Assembly: GCF_002213425.1 (NCBI RefSeq)
Contig: NZ_NJGV01000001.1
Span: 186,001-250,000 of the forward strand
Origin: Herbaspirillum aquaticum
Lineage (GTDB): Bacteria > Pseudomonadota > Gammaproteobacteria > Burkholderiales > Burkholderiaceae_D
Reading direction: 5' to 3'
DNA length: 64,000 nucleotides
Positions 11,124 to 21,397 of the stretch are shown here, piece after piece. The translations under genes were made by a program, and so were the position numbers. The notes beneath the pieces are model-generated. The model ran no database searches. It saw only the letters and a program-made list of their open reading frames with translations, and was not told the DNA's origin. Within the stretch, counting starts at the first letter, position 1, and each line of letters begins with the position of its first letter.

Positions 11124-12005
11124 ATGAGCATTCAATCCGAGGAATTGCGCACCTTCGTCGCCGTGGTGGAGGCGGGCACGCTCTCGGCGGCCGCCGAAGT
11201 GCTGGAGCAGACCACCTCAGGGGTGAGCCGGGCGTTGTCGCGGCTGGAAGAGAAGCTGGGTGCGAGCCTCTTGACCCGCACCACGCGCCGCATGGAACTG
11301 ACCGAAGAGGGCGAAGCCTTCCTGGAGCAGGCGCGCGCCATCCTGGCCGCCATGGAGCAAGCCGAAGACACGGTGCGCATGCGCACCCGCAAGCCGGTTG
11401 GCAAGCTGCGTGTGGATGCGGCCGTGCCTTTCATGCTGCATTGTATTGTTCCGCATGTAGGGGCTTTCCGCGCAGCCTATCCGGACATCGAACTGGAGCT
11501 GACCACCAATGACCGCTTCATCGACCTGGTGGAGCAGCGCGCCGACATTGCCATCCGCATCGGTGAACTGCAGGATTCCACCCTGCATGCACGGCCCCTG
11601 AGTTCGGCGCGCCTGAACATCGTGGCCAGTCCCGATTACCTGGCTCGCCACGGCGCGCCGGAGTCGGTGGAAGCGCTGGAACAGCACCAGCTGATCGGTT
11701 TTTCCCAACCCGACCTCCTCAATTACTGGCCGCTGCGCCACACCGCTGGAGACCGCTACCAGGTTCGTCCGGCCATCCGCGCCTCCAGCGGCGAAACCCT
11801 CCGCCACCTGGCCTTGCAGGGGCAGGGCATCGCCTGCCTGTCCGACTTCATGACCGAAGCCGACCTCGCAGCGGGGCGGCTGGTGCGGGTGCTGGATCAT
11901 TACGATAGCGGCTTCCGCCAGAAGATTTCGGCCGTGTATTACCACAACACCCAACTGTCCCGGCGTATCAGCTGTTTCCTCGATTTTTTGCAATGCAAGC
12001 TGTAA
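11124..12005 (+). CDS. LysR-family transcriptional regulator
   Basis: 293 aa. The N-terminal winged helix-turn-helix (about residues 5-62) shows TFVAVVEAGTLSAAAEVL, then SRALSRLEEKLGASLLTRTTRRM, standard for LysR proteins. The remainder is the periplasmic-binding-protein-like effector domain, with GKLRVDAAVPFMLH near 94 and ADIAIRIGEL near 145. This C-terminal type is that of the large CrgA/DsdC-like LysR group. It is divergent from the MFS-SDR pair, which are its likely targets. Confidence 0.9.
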   Translation: MSIQSEELRTFVAVVEAGTLSAAAEVLEQTTSGVSRALSRLEEKLGASLLTRTTRRMELTEEGEAFLEQARAILAAMEQAEDTVRMRTRKPVGKLRVDAAVPFMLHCIVPHVGAFRAAYPDIELELTTNDRFIDLVEQRADIAIRIGELQDSTLHARPLSSARLNIVASPDYLARHGAPESVEALEQHQLIGFSQPDLLNYWPLRHTAGDRYQVRPAIRASSGETLRHLALQGQGIACLSDFMTEADLAAGRLVRVLDHYDSGFRQKISAVYYHNTQLSRRISCFLDFLQCKL

Positions 12006-12115
12006 ATCGGAAACGTTTTGCCGTTATTCCAGTCTGAGCGCCAACTGCCGTCAGGGGGAAGGATCCTGTGGCTGTCATCAAGACAACAAGACAAGATTGA
12101 TCCGGAGAGAACAAG

Positions 12116-15100
12116 ATGAAGCAAACGGAAAACGGCATGGCCACGCGCCGTCCATCGATTGCGGCCATGTGCCGCGCACCGCTGCGGGGGCTGTTGCTGG
12201 CCGGCGCGGCCTTGCTCGGCCTGGGCACGGCCACGGCGCTCACCGCACCGGCTGCGTATGCGGCCAATGCCAGCGTGCTGTCCTTTTCACCGCAGGGCGA
12301 AGTGCAGCGCATCCGCCAGGTGCGGGCGCGTTTCTCGGAATCCATGGTCAAGTTCGGCGACCCCAAGGCGGCCTCGCCCTTCGACGCCGATTGCGCCATC
12401 AGCGGAACGGCACGCTGGGCCGATGACAAGAACTGGGTCTACGACTTCGAGCGCGATTTACCACCAGGCACCCGCTGCAGCTTCAACCTGCGCGCGGATG
12501 CGCGTTCCGTCGCCGGCAATACGGTCGGCGGCAAGACCCGCTTCCAGTTCAGTACCGGCGGCCCGGCGGTGAGCCGCGTCGAACCGTACAGCAGCGCAGT
12601 GATCGCGGAAGACCAGGCCTTCATCCTGTTCCAGAACGGGCCGGCCGCCGAGGCCACGGTGCGCGAACACCTGTATTGCGAAGCCGAAGGCATCAATGAG
12701 CGCATCCCCACCAAGGCCGTCGGCGACGCGGATCGCAAGGCCTTGCTGCAGCAGTTCGCCAAAGGCGTGGACCCGGCGTCGGTGACCATCGTGCAGTGCC
12801 AGCAGCGCCTGCCCAACGAGGCGCACGTGAAACTGGTCTGGGATCGCGGCATCGCCGCCGCCAATGCGCCTTCCATCGTCACCTCCAAGCCGCAGGTCTT
12901 CAATTTCCAGGTGCGCAGCGAATTCGCCGCCAGCCTGTCGTGCCAGCGCGAGAACGCCAACGCCGCCTGCTCGCCCATCCTGCCGGTCACCTTGTCGTTC
13001 TCGGCCCCGGTGCCGCGCAAGCTGGCCGAACAGGTGGTGATGAACGCTACCACCGGCAAGATCAAGCCGACCCTGGAAGGCGACAAGGACGAAGCGGTGC
13101 GTGAACTGCGCTTCAAGCCGCCGTTCCCCGAGAAATCCGACTTCACCATCAGCCTGCCTTCCGGCTTCAAGGATGAAGATGGACGCGCCCTGGCCAATGC
13201 GGGCGCCTTCCCGCTGAAATCGGCGCTGGCCGATTTCCCGCCGCTGGCCAAATTCCCGGCCGCGCCCTTCGGCATCATCGAACTCAACGCCGATCCCACG
13301 CTGCCAGTCACGCTGCGCCGCGTGGAAGCCGGGCTGCTCGTGCGTGGCAAGGATGGCCGCGCCATGCCCGGCCAGGTCGCCGACCTGAAGGTCGATGGAG
13401 ACAAGGCCGTCATCGCCTGGCTCACGCGCCTGAACAAGTTTCACGAGAAGTGGGGCGATCCCAAGAAGGTCGACACGCGCAGCGTCAGCCTGCTCGCCAA
13501 GGAACCAGGTGCCAAGAAACTCGATCTGCCCGCACAGAAGGATGCCAAGGAGGGCGAATGGCCCTTTGAAGTGATCGGCATTTCCCTGAAGGACCCCGGT
13601 TTCTACGTGGTCGAACTGGAATCCCAGAAGCTGGGCGCGTCGCTGCTGGGCAAGCCGCAACCGATGTATGTGCGCACCAGCGCGCTGGTGACCAACCTGT
13701 CGGTGCACGTCAAGCTGGGCCGCGCCAATGGCGCAGTCTGGGTGACCCGGCTGGATGATGCCAAGCCGGTCGCCGATGCCGAGATCCGCGTCTCCAACTG
13801 CGACGGCACCCAGCTCTGGCAGGGCAAGACCAACGCCAGCGGGGTGGCCATGATGCCGGTGCTGGAAGATGCCTGCGTCAACCGCGGCTACAGCGCGGAG
13901 AATGCCGACAAGATCAGCGGCCTCTTCGTGAGCGCGCGCAAGACCGACGAGAAGGGGCGCCAGGACATGGCCTTTGCGCTGACCTCGTGGAACGAGGGGA
14001 TCGAATCCTGGCGGTTCAATGTGCCCACCGACATGGACAAGTCGGCGACCACGCGCGCTACCACCATCTTTGACCGCACCCTGTTCCGCGCCGGCGAGAC
14101 CGTCTCGATGAAGCACGTGATCCGCACCGAGACCATGCAGGGCTTCGGCCTCATGCGCAAGGAAGACCTGCCCACGCGCGTGCGCATCAGCCATCTCGGC
14201 AGCGGCCAGCAATACCAGTTCCCGCTGAGCTGGCGCGGCAACAAGAGCGCCGAGACCAGCTTCACCCTGCCCAAGGAAGCCAAGCTGGGCAGCTATGAGG
14301 TCGTGCTCGACCAGGGCACCGTGGACACCGCTGCCAGCAGCAATGCCAATGGCCCATCCGATGACGGCGACAATGAATCCGGCTACGGCCGTGGCACCTA
14401 TGTCACCGGCAGCTTCCGTGTGGAGGAATTCCGCCTGCCCTTGATGCAGGGACGCATCACGCCACCCAAGGGCGCGCAAGTGGCCATCAAGGAAATGCCG
14501 CTGGATCTGCAACTGAACTACATCAATGGCGGTGCCGCCGCCAACCAGGCTGTACAGGTGTCGTCCTTGCTGCGGTCACGTTCGGTCAACATTACCGGTT
14601 ATGACGGCTTCTCCTTCGATGCCCCCCGCAACGATGACGACAGCAATGCCGACGACCAGAAGATCGTCGCCGACAAGCTTGCCGTCACGCTCGACAAGAA
14701 CGGTGCCGGCCGCGCCGTCATCGGCAAGCTGCCCGCGCTGCAGCGTCCGCAGGAACTGCTCACCGAGATGACCTACAGCGACCCCAATGGCGAAGTACAG
14801 ACCATCTCCAACGTCACGCCGCTGTGGCCGTCGGCGGTGGTGGTGGGCCTGCGCACCGGCAACTGGGTCTCGGTCAAGAAAAAGCTCACGCTGACCGCCG
14901 TCACCCTCAACACCGCAGGCCAGCCGCAAGCTGGCGTGCCGGTAGAAATCCGTGGCCTGGCGCGCAAGACCAATTCGCACCGCAAGCGCATGGTCGGCGG
15001 TTTCTACGCTTATGAAAACGATGAGAGCAAGCAAGACCTGGGCAAGCTCTGCTCCGGCAAGAGCGATCAGCACGGCATGTTCACCTGCGATACCGAATTG

Positions 15101-18007
15101 TCCGAAGCGGGCAATGTGGAATTGATCGCCAGCGCCAAGGATGGCAATGGCAATGCGTCCGCCGCCCGTTCCTCGGTGTGGGTCACCGGACGCGGCGAAG
15201 TCTGGTTCGATGGCGAGAACCAGGACCGCATCGACATCCTCCCCGAGAAAAAGAACTACCAGCCCGGCGAGACCGCCAACTTCCAGGTCCGCATGCCGTT
15301 CCGCTACGCGACCGCCCTGGTCGCGGTGGAGCGTGAGGGCGTCATCGACACGCGGGTGGTGCAGCTGTCCGGCCAGGACCCCACCATCAGCGTACCGATG
15401 AAGGCCGAGTATGGCCCCAACGTGTATGTGTCGGTACTGGCCGTGCGTGGTCGCATGCGCGAGGTGCCGTGGTATTCCTTCTTCATCTGGGGCTGGAAGG
15501 AACCGATCAACTGGTGGCATGAATTCCGCGAGTACCAGGGTCCGGGCCCCATCGTCGATCTCTCCAAACCGGCCTGGAAATTCGGCATCGCCGAAGTCAA
15601 CGTCGGTGATGCGGGCCATCGTCTGCAAGTGGCCGTCAGCACTGACAAGCCGGCTTATCCCATCCGTGCCACGGCCAAGGTGCAGGTGCAGGTGAAACTG
15701 CCCAACGGCAAGCCCGCCGCCGGTGGCGAATTCGCCCTGGCCGCCGTCGACGAGGCACTGCTGGAGTTGCAACCCAATGGCAGCTGGGACGTGCTGCGCG
15801 CCATGCTGCAACGGCGCAGCTATGGCGTCGAAACCTCGACCGCACAGATGCAGGTAGTCGGCAAGCGTCACTACGGCAAGAAGGCCACGCCTGCCGGTGG
15901 CGGCGGTGGCCGTGCGCCCACGCGCGAACTGTTCGATACCTTGCTGGTATGGAAGCCCAATGTCACCCTGGATGCCGAGGGCAGGGCGCAACTGGATGTA
16001 CCGCTCAATGATGCGCTGACCTCCTTCCGCATCGTCGCCATCGCCGAGAATGGCATCAGCGATTTCGGCACCGGCAGCATCAGTATCCGCTCCACGCAGG
16101 ATGTGCAAGTGATCTCCGGTCTTCCACCGTTGGTACGCGAGGGCGACAGCTTCAACGGCAGCGTCACCGTGCGCAACACCACCACGCACGATATGACGAT
16201 CAAGGTCGCCGCCCGTGCGCAAGGCAGTACCCCGGCGAGCACGCTGGCGCTGCCTGAACGCGAGGTGAAGATTGCTGCCGGACAGTCGGCCGAAGTCATG
16301 TGGCCGGTGCAGACGCCGGAGGGCATCAGCCAGTTGGCCTGGGAAATCAGCGCCCAGGAGCAGGGCGGCCAGAAAGCACGCGATGCGATGAAGTTCACCC
16401 AGCGCGTGGTTCCGGCCGTACCGGTGACGGTGCAGCAGGCCACGCTGTTCCAGCTGGACAAGAGTGCCGCCATCAATGTGGCGCGACCTGCCGACAGCCT
16501 GCCGGGACGCGGCGGCCTTGCGCTCTCGCTCAAGCCCAGCCTGGCCGGTGGCAGCGATGCGCTCACGCGTTACTTCGTCAACTATCCCTTCGCCTGCCTG
16601 GAGCAGAAGACCTCCAAGGCCATTGGCCTGCGCGATGAGGCCGCATGGCAGAAGATCGTGGCGGACCTGCCGACCTATCTGGATGGCGATGGCCTGGCGT
16701 ATTACTTCCCGCCCGCCGACAGTGGCGCGCGCCGTGGCAGCGATACGCTGACGGCCTATCTGCTGGCCGCTACCAACGAAGCCGGCTATGCCATTCCGCA
16801 AGCCAGCCGCGACAAGATGCTCGATGGACTCGCGGCCTTCGTGGAGGGCAAGGTGATGCGCGATTTCTGGTCGCCGCAGAAGGACCTGGACGTGCGCAAG
16901 CTGGCCGCCCTGGAAGCGCTGTCGCGCTACAACCGTGTGCAGCCGGCGATGCTGGGCTCGATCCAGGTCAACCTCAACGCCTGGCCCACTTCCGGCCTGC
17001 TGGACTGGATCGGCATCCTGCAGCGCGTCTCCGCCATCCCCGAGCGCGACAAGAAGCTGGAGCAAGCCGACCAGATCCTGCGCGCCCGCCTGAACTTCCA
17101 GGGCAAGCGCATGGGCTTCTCCAATGAAGAGGGCGATTACTGGTGGTGGCTCATGAGCAGCGCCGATGCCAACGCCAACCGCCTGATCCTGCTGGAGTTG
17201 AACAACCCGGCCTGGCGCGAGGACCTGCCGCGTCTGATCGCAGGTGCCATCGGCCGCCAGCAGCGCGGGCACTGGAGCACCACCACGGCCAACGTCTGGG
17301 GCAGCCTGGCACTGGAGAAATTCGCGCGCAAGTTCGAATCCGAACCCGTCACCGGCACCACCCGCGCCAGGCTGGAGCAGAACGGTGCCAGCACGGCCAC
17401 CCAGAGCCTGGCCTGGAGCGGCGCCGCCAATGGCGGCAAGCTGCAGCTGCCCTGGCCGGAAGGCAATGCGCAGGGTGGCAGCGTGCGCCTGGCGCAAGAC
17501 GGTAACGGCAAGCCATGGGTGACCTTGCAGAGCCTGGCGGCGGTCCCCTTGAAGCAGCCGTTTGCGGCCGGCTATCGCATCACCCGCAAGGTCGAGGCCA
17601 TCGAGCAGAAGCAGGCCGGTGTATATACACGCGGCGATGTGCTGCGGGTGACGCTGGACATCGACGCGCAAGCCGAGATGACCTGGGTCGTGGTGAGCGA
17701 TCCGGTGCCGGGCGGTGCGACCCTGCTGGGTTCCGGCCTGGGCCGTGACTCCGCCATCGCGCAGGGCAAGCAGGAGGCTCCGCGTGATCGCGGCATGGGC
17801 TGGCTGGCCTATGAAGAGCGCAGCTTCGAAGCCTATCGCGCGTATTACGAGGCCATGCCCAAGGGCCGCACCAGCATCAGCTACACGGTGCGCCTGAACA
17901 ATGCGGGTGAATTCAACCTGCCGCCCACGCGGGTGGAAGCGATGTATGCACCCGAGATGTTCGGTGAAATCCCCAACGGCAAGCTGGTCGTGAAGGCGGC
18001 GCAGTGA
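12116..18007 (+). CDS. Bacterial alpha-2-macroglobulin, thioester-containing
   Basis: 1963 aa periplasmic protease-trapping protein. The N-terminus is a classic Sec signal with hydrophobic core LLLAGAALLGLG and probable cleavage after AYA. Unlike E. coli YfhM it has no lipobox cysteine, so it should be soluble in the periplasm. The multi-domain MG region follows, then the complement-like thioester domain with C1494-L-E-Q1497 in YPFACLEQKTSKAIGL, so covalent trapping chemistry is intact. A long C-terminal region with receptor-binding-like beta domains ends the protein. The stop overlaps the start of pbpC by one base. This A2M-PBP1C pairing is widespread in proteobacteria and suggests a linked defence against host or competitor proteases when the wall is damaged. 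At 1963 aa it is longer than the roughly 1650 aa of E. coli YfhM. Confidence 0.95.
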   Translation: MKQTENGMATRRPSIAAMCRAPLRGLLLAGAALLGLGTATALTAPAAYAANASVLSFSPQGEVQRIRQVRARFSESMVKFGDPKAASPFDADCAISGTARWADDKNWVYDFERDLPPGTRCSFNLRADARSVAGNTVGGKTRFQFSTGGPAVSRVEPYSSAVIAEDQAFILFQNGPAAEATVREHLYCEAEGINERIPTKAVGDADRKALLQQFAKGVDPASVTIVQCQQRLPNEAHVKLVWDRGIAAANAPSIVTSKPQVFNFQVRSEFAASLSCQRENANAACSPILPVTLSFSAPVPRKLAEQVVMNATTGKIKPTLEGDKDEAVRELRFKPPFPEKSDFTISLPSGFKDEDGRALANAGAFPLKSALADFPPLAKFPAAPFGIIELNADPTLPVTLRRVEAGLLVRGKDGRAMPGQVADLKVDGDKAVIAWLTRLNKFHEKWGDPKKVDTRSVSLLAKEPGAKKLDLPAQKDAKEGEWPFEVIGISLKDPGFYVVELESQKLGASLLGKPQPMYVRTSALVTNLSVHVKLGRANGAVWVTRLDDAKPVADAEIRVSNCDGTQLWQGKTNASGVAMMPVLEDACVNRGYSAENADKISGLFVSARKTDEKGRQDMAFALTSWNEGIESWRFNVPTDMDKSATTRATTIFDRTLFRAGETVSMKHVIRTETMQGFGLMRKEDLPTRVRISHLGSGQQYQFPLSWRGNKSAETSFTLPKEAKLGSYEVVLDQGTVDTAASSNANGPSDDGDNESGYGRGTYVTGSFRVEEFRLPLMQGRITPPKGAQVAIKEMPLDLQLNYINGGAAANQAVQVSSLLRSRSVNITGYDGFSFDAPRNDDDSNADDQKIVADKLAVTLDKNGAGRAVIGKLPALQRPQELLTEMTYSDPNGEVQTISNVTPLWPSAVVVGLRTGNWVSVKKKLTLTAVTLNTAGQPQAGVPVEIRGLARKTNSHRKRMVGGFYAYENDESKQDLGKLCSGKSDQHGMFTCDTELSEAGNVELIASAKDGNGNASAARSSVWVTGRGEVWFDGENQDRIDILPEKKNYQPGETANFQVRMPFRYATALVAVEREGVIDTRVVQLSGQDPTISVPMKAEYGPNVYVSVLAVRGRMREVPWYSFFIWGWKEPINWWHEFREYQGPGPIVDLSKPAWKFGIAEVNVGDAGHRLQVAVSTDKPAYPIRATAKVQVQVKLPNGKPAAGGEFALAAVDEALLELQPNGSWDVLRAMLQRRSYGVETSTAQMQVVGKRHYGKKATPAGGGGGRAPTRELFDTLLVWKPNVTLDAEGRAQLDVPLNDALTSFRIVAIAENGISDFGTGSISIRSTQDVQVISGLPPLVREGDSFNGSVTVRNTTTHDMTIKVAARAQGSTPASTLALPEREVKIAAGQSAEVMWPVQTPEGISQLAWEISAQEQGGQKARDAMKFTQRVVPAVPVTVQQATLFQLDKSAAINVARPADSLPGRGGLALSLKPSLAGGSDALTRYFVNYPFACLEQKTSKAIGLRDEAAWQKIVADLPTYLDGDGLAYYFPPADSGARRGSDTLTAYLLAATNEAGYAIPQASRDKMLDGLAAFVEGKVMRDFWSPQKDLDVRKLAALEALSRYNRVQPAMLGSIQVNLNAWPTSGLLDWIGILQRVSAIPERDKKLEQADQILRARLNFQGKRMGFSNEEGDYWWWLMSSADANANRLILLELNNPAWREDLPRLIAGAIGRQQRGHWSTTTANVWGSLALEKFARKFESEPVTGTTRARLEQNGASTATQSLAWSGAANGGKLQLPWPEGNAQGGSVRLAQDGNGKPWVTLQSLAAVPLKQPFAAGYRITRKVEAIEQKQAGVYTRGDVLRVTLDIDAQAEMTWVVVSDPVPGGATLLGSGLGRDSAIAQGKQEAPRDRGMGWLAYEERSFEAYRAYYEAMPKGRTSISYTVRLNNAGEFNLPPTRVEAMYAPEMFGEIPNGKLVVKAAQ

Positions 18008-20295
18008 TGCGCATGACCGCATGCAGTGTTCGGCCCGGCGCGCTGGTTTCGATGAGCGCGCTGGTGCTGGCCTTGTTGATGCCGACTGCGGCCAGTGCCG
18101 TCCCCTCCTTCAGCGAAGTGCAGCGCGACTTCCTGCCGTCGGAGGCCAGCCTGCTGGACCGCAATGGCGAGCTGTTGCATCGCATGCGCGTGAACATGGA
18201 TGAGCGCAAGTTGTCCTGGGTCAACGTGGAGGACGTCTCCCCGGCGCTGCGGCATGCCCTGGTCGCCTCCGAAGACCGGCGTTTCTACCAGCACAGCGGC
18301 ATCGACTGGAGCGCCGTGGCTGCCTCGGCCTGGGGCAACCTGTGGAATACGAAGACACGCGGCGCCTCCACCATCACGATGCAACTGGCGGGTTTGATCT
18401 ATGACGACCTGCGCCGCAAGTCCGGTGCGCGTTCGCTCACGCAAAAGGTATCGCAGGCATGGATTGCCCAATCGCTGGAGCGCAACTGGCGCAAGGACCA
18501 GATCCTGGAAGCCTATTTGAACCTGGTCGCTTTCCGGGGCGAGCTGGTGGGCGTGCACGCCCTGTCGCGCGTGATGTTCGGCAAGCATCCGAGCGGACTC
18601 GACCAGGGCGAGGCCGCCATCGCAGTGGCCCTGATCCGTGCGCCCAATGCGACACCGCGCCGCGTGGCCGAACGCGCCTGCGCCATCCTCAAGGAAGAGG
18701 GTGCGGGCGAGCAGTGCAGCGGCATGGACGGGCGCACCGAGCTGGCGTTGGCGCGCGTGTCGGCCAAGCGGGATTTGCCGGGGACGAGCGATTCACCGCA
18801 GCTGGCGCCGCATCTGGCCCGCAAGCTGTTGAAGGCACCGGGACAGCAATTGCGCTCCACGCTGGATGCGCCCTTGCAGCGCTTTGCCACGCAAGCCCTG
18901 CGTCATCAACTGGCCGGACTGGCCGAGCGCAACATCGAGGATGGCGCCGTCATCGTCATCGACAACGCCACCGGCGAGGTACTGGCCTGGGTCGGTTCCA
19001 GCGGCCCGCTGTCGGCCGCCGCCAATGTGGATGGGGTAGTGGCGCAACGGCAGGCGGGCTCGACGCTCAAGCCCTTCCTCTACGAACTGGCCATCGAAAG
19101 GAAGTGGCTGACGGCCGCGTCCCTGCTGGATGATTCCCCGGTCAACCTGGCCACCTCGGCCGGGCTCTACATTCCGCAGAACTACGACAAGCAATACAAG
19201 GGACTGGTGAGCCTGCGCACGTCGCTGGGTTCCTCGCTCAATATCCCTGCCGTGCGCACCCTGGTGATGGTCACGCCCGAGCGTTTCTTCCGCCGCTTGC
19301 AGGCGCTGGGTTTCAACCTGCGCGAGAGCGGCGATTATTACGGCTACAGCCTGGCGCTGGGCAGCGCCGACGTCACGCTGGCCAACCTGGCCAATGCCTA
19401 TCGCGTGCTGGCCAACCAGGGCCGCTACACGCCTTTGCGCACGCGCTTGGACGAAGCACGCACGCCAGCGCGCGCCACGCAGGTGATGGATGCCGATGCG
19501 GCCTGGATCGTCGGTGACATCCTCTCCGACCGCAGTGCGCGCGCGCGTACCTTCGGCCTGGAGAATGCGCTGTCGACGCGGATCTGGACGGCAGTCAAGA
19601 CCGGCACCTCCAAGGACATGCGCGACAACTGGTGTGTCGGCTATTCCTCGCGTTATACCGTAGGGGTATGGGTCGGAAACGCCTCCGGCGCGCCCATGTG
19701 GGACGTGTCCGGTGTGACCGGTGCGGCGCCGGTGTGGCAGGAAGTCATGCAATATCTCCATGAACGAGGCCGCAACGGTGCACGCGATGCGGGCAATGGA
19801 CCACCCGCAAAACCTGCCGGCGTGCAGGCGCAGACGATTCGTTACGAGCAGGATGTGGAAGCGGCGCGCACCGAATACTTTTTACCGGGCACCGCCCAGG
19901 CCGAGATCCGCCTGGCACATGCACGCGATATTCGTCCGGCCATCACTTATCCCACGACAGGCATGCTCGCTGCGCTGGACCCTGATATCCCGGCGGCGCG
20001 GCAGCGCATCCGCTTCCGCGCCCAGGGCGCGCCTGCAGGCAGCCGCTGGGTGCTGGATGGGAAGATGATGCCGCAGGAGGTCATGCAATCGGGCAGGGTC
20101 CAGGCGCAGAAGGTGGCGGCCAGCGCCACCCCCGCCGGGGAAGAGGCGCTGGACTTCGACTGGATGCCCTGGCCCGGCAAGCATGTGCTGGTGCTGCAGG
20201 ACAAGCAGGGCAAGCCGCTCGATAGCGTGCGCTTCGAAGTCAGGGGCGCGGTCGTGCGCAATGAACCCAAGGCAGGCGCAACAGCGCGCAAATGA
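18007..20295 (+). CDS. pbpC: Penicillin-binding protein 1C
   Basis: 762 aa bifunctional peptidoglycan synthase. The N-terminal membrane anchor or signal is at about residues 10-30. The GT51 glycosyltransferase domain shows the catalytic motif E89-D-R-R-F-Y-Q-H-S-G. The transpeptidase domain has S352-T-L-K355, S410-L-N412 and K531-T-G-T534, so all penicillin-binding motifs are complete. The C-terminal 150 residues match the BiPBP_C domain typical of PBP1C. I use the ATG at 18007, which overlaps the A2M stop; a GTG one codon earlier is also possible. The overlap points to translational coupling with the A2M gene. Confidence 0.96.
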   Translation: MRMTACSVRPGALVSMSALVLALLMPTAASAVPSFSEVQRDFLPSEASLLDRNGELLHRMRVNMDERKLSWVNVEDVSPALRHALVASEDRRFYQHSGIDWSAVAASAWGNLWNTKTRGASTITMQLAGLIYDDLRRKSGARSLTQKVSQAWIAQSLERNWRKDQILEAYLNLVAFRGELVGVHALSRVMFGKHPSGLDQGEAAIAVALIRAPNATPRRVAERACAILKEEGAGEQCSGMDGRTELALARVSAKRDLPGTSDSPQLAPHLARKLLKAPGQQLRSTLDAPLQRFATQALRHQLAGLAERNIEDGAVIVIDNATGEVLAWVGSSGPLSAAANVDGVVAQRQAGSTLKPFLYELAIERKWLTAASLLDDSPVNLATSAGLYIPQNYDKQYKGLVSLRTSLGSSLNIPAVRTLVMVTPERFFRRLQALGFNLRESGDYYGYSLALGSADVTLANLANAYRVLANQGRYTPLRTRLDEARTPARATQVMDADAAWIVGDILSDRSARARTFGLENALSTRIWTAVKTGTSKDMRDNWCVGYSSRYTVGVWVGNASGAPMWDVSGVTGAAPVWQEVMQYLHERGRNGARDAGNGPPAKPAGVQAQTIRYEQDVEAARTEYFLPGTAQAEIRLAHARDIRPAITYPTTGMLAALDPDIPAARQRIRFRAQGAPAGSRWVLDGKMMPQEVMQSGRVQAQKVAASATPAGEEALDFDWMPWPGKHVLVLQDKQGKPLDSVRFEVRGAVVRNEPKAGATARK

Positions 20296-20332
20296 AGCGC
20301 GCGGCGCAACCTTGCGCAGATCGCTGATGGCC

Positions 20333-21229
20333 CTAGCGCTTGCTGCCGCGCTTGCCGGTCTGCAGCAGTTCGCGCATGGCCTGCAAGGGCAGTTCGCGGC
20401 TGCGGCCCCGGCGCAGCACCAGGGAAAACTGCGACTGGTAGCCAAACTCGGAAGGCAGCAAGACTTTCAATCGTCCTTGCTCCACCCATGACTGCGCATA
20501 GTGCTCCGGCAGGTAGCCGATGTAGCGGCCCGAGAGGATCAGGATCAACTGCGCTTCCATGCTTTCCACCGTGGCCACGCTGCGTTTGAAACCGTGTCGG
20601 CTCAATTCTGTCTGGCTCCAGTAACTGCGGCTGACCACGCTCATTTCCGAGACCGCCGAGGCGCGCAGGTTGCGCTGCTGGAAGCAGGGATGCCGGTCGC
20701 TGCAATACAGCCACTGCTGCTCGCGGTAGAGCGGCTGGTAGACCAGGCCGTTGGCCTTGGCGGGGAAGAAGCCCACCGCGATGTCGAGGTCATTGTCCAG
20801 CAAGCCCTTTTGCAGTTCGTAGGGGCTGCGGATGAGCAGGTTCAGGTGCATGCCCGGAAACCTGCTGGAAAAGACCCCGATGGCCTCCGCCATCGGCAGG
20901 GAGGGATCGGTCACCGTCGTATCCAGCACCCCTATCTTCAGCGTGCCGCCCAGTTCGCCCTTGAGCGACTGGGTATAGCGTTCGAAACTGTCCACCTCGC
21001 CCAGCACGCGCAGCGTTTCCGAGAGCAGCAGTTCACCCTTGTCGGTGAGCGCGAAACCACCCCGTCCACGCCGGCAGACGGTGAAGCCGACATCGCTTTC
21101 CAGCTGGGCCATGTAGGTGCTGATGGCCGAGGTCGTCAGGTTGAGCTCCTGCTGGGCACGGGCAAATCCCTGGTGGCGGACCACTGCGGCAAATATGCGC
21201 AGCAACTTGAAATCGATGCCTGGGGTCAT
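20333..21229 (-). CDS. LysR-family regulator of the ureohydrolase cluster
   Basis: 298 aa. The N-terminal HTH is visible as KLLRIFAAVVRHQGFARAQQELNLTTSAIST (residues about 5-36, written here only in part as a guide: AVVRHQGFARAQ then LTTSAISTYMAQLE), followed by the effector-binding domain with GVLDTTV near 98. It is divergent from the agmatinase-family gene with a 168-bp shared promoter region, so it is the likely regulator of the cluster that runs to 28.47 kb. The ligand is unknown; one of the pathway compounds is a reasonable guess. Confidence 0.88.
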   Translation of the reverse strand: MTPGIDFKLLRIFAAVVRHQGFARAQQELNLTTSAISTYMAQLESDVGFTVCRRGRGGFALTDKGELLLSETLRVLGEVDSFERYTQSLKGELGGTLKIGVLDTTVTDPSLPMAEAIGVFSSRFPGMHLNLLIRSPYELQKGLLDNDLDIAVGFFPAKANGLVYQPLYREQQWLYCSDRHPCFQQRNLRASAVSEMSVVSRSYWSQTELSRHGFKRSVATVESMEAQLILILSGRYIGYLPEHYAQSWVEQGRLKVLLPSEFGYQSQFSLVLRRGRSRELPLQAMRELLQTGKRGSKR

Positions 21230-21397
21230 GGAGAAATCATCGTTGGAGGGGGAGCGGGGCGCACAAGGGCTGCCCGGAATCAGTTTCGAATTTTAACAAC
21301 TTATTATTTGAATACAGCTATCTTTTGAGAACTATCGGCCATTGTATATTCGCTTCGTCGCAGCCTGAAGTTGCTGCCAGAACAAGGGTGATACGCA

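Noticed and set aside
14576-18022. Open frame of 1148 codons on the minus strand opposite the A2M gene
   Set aside because: It is the mirror of a GC-rich coding frame; the plus strand has a signal peptide and thioester motif, while the minus frame has no domain and is unusually rich in His, Gln, Gly and Arg.
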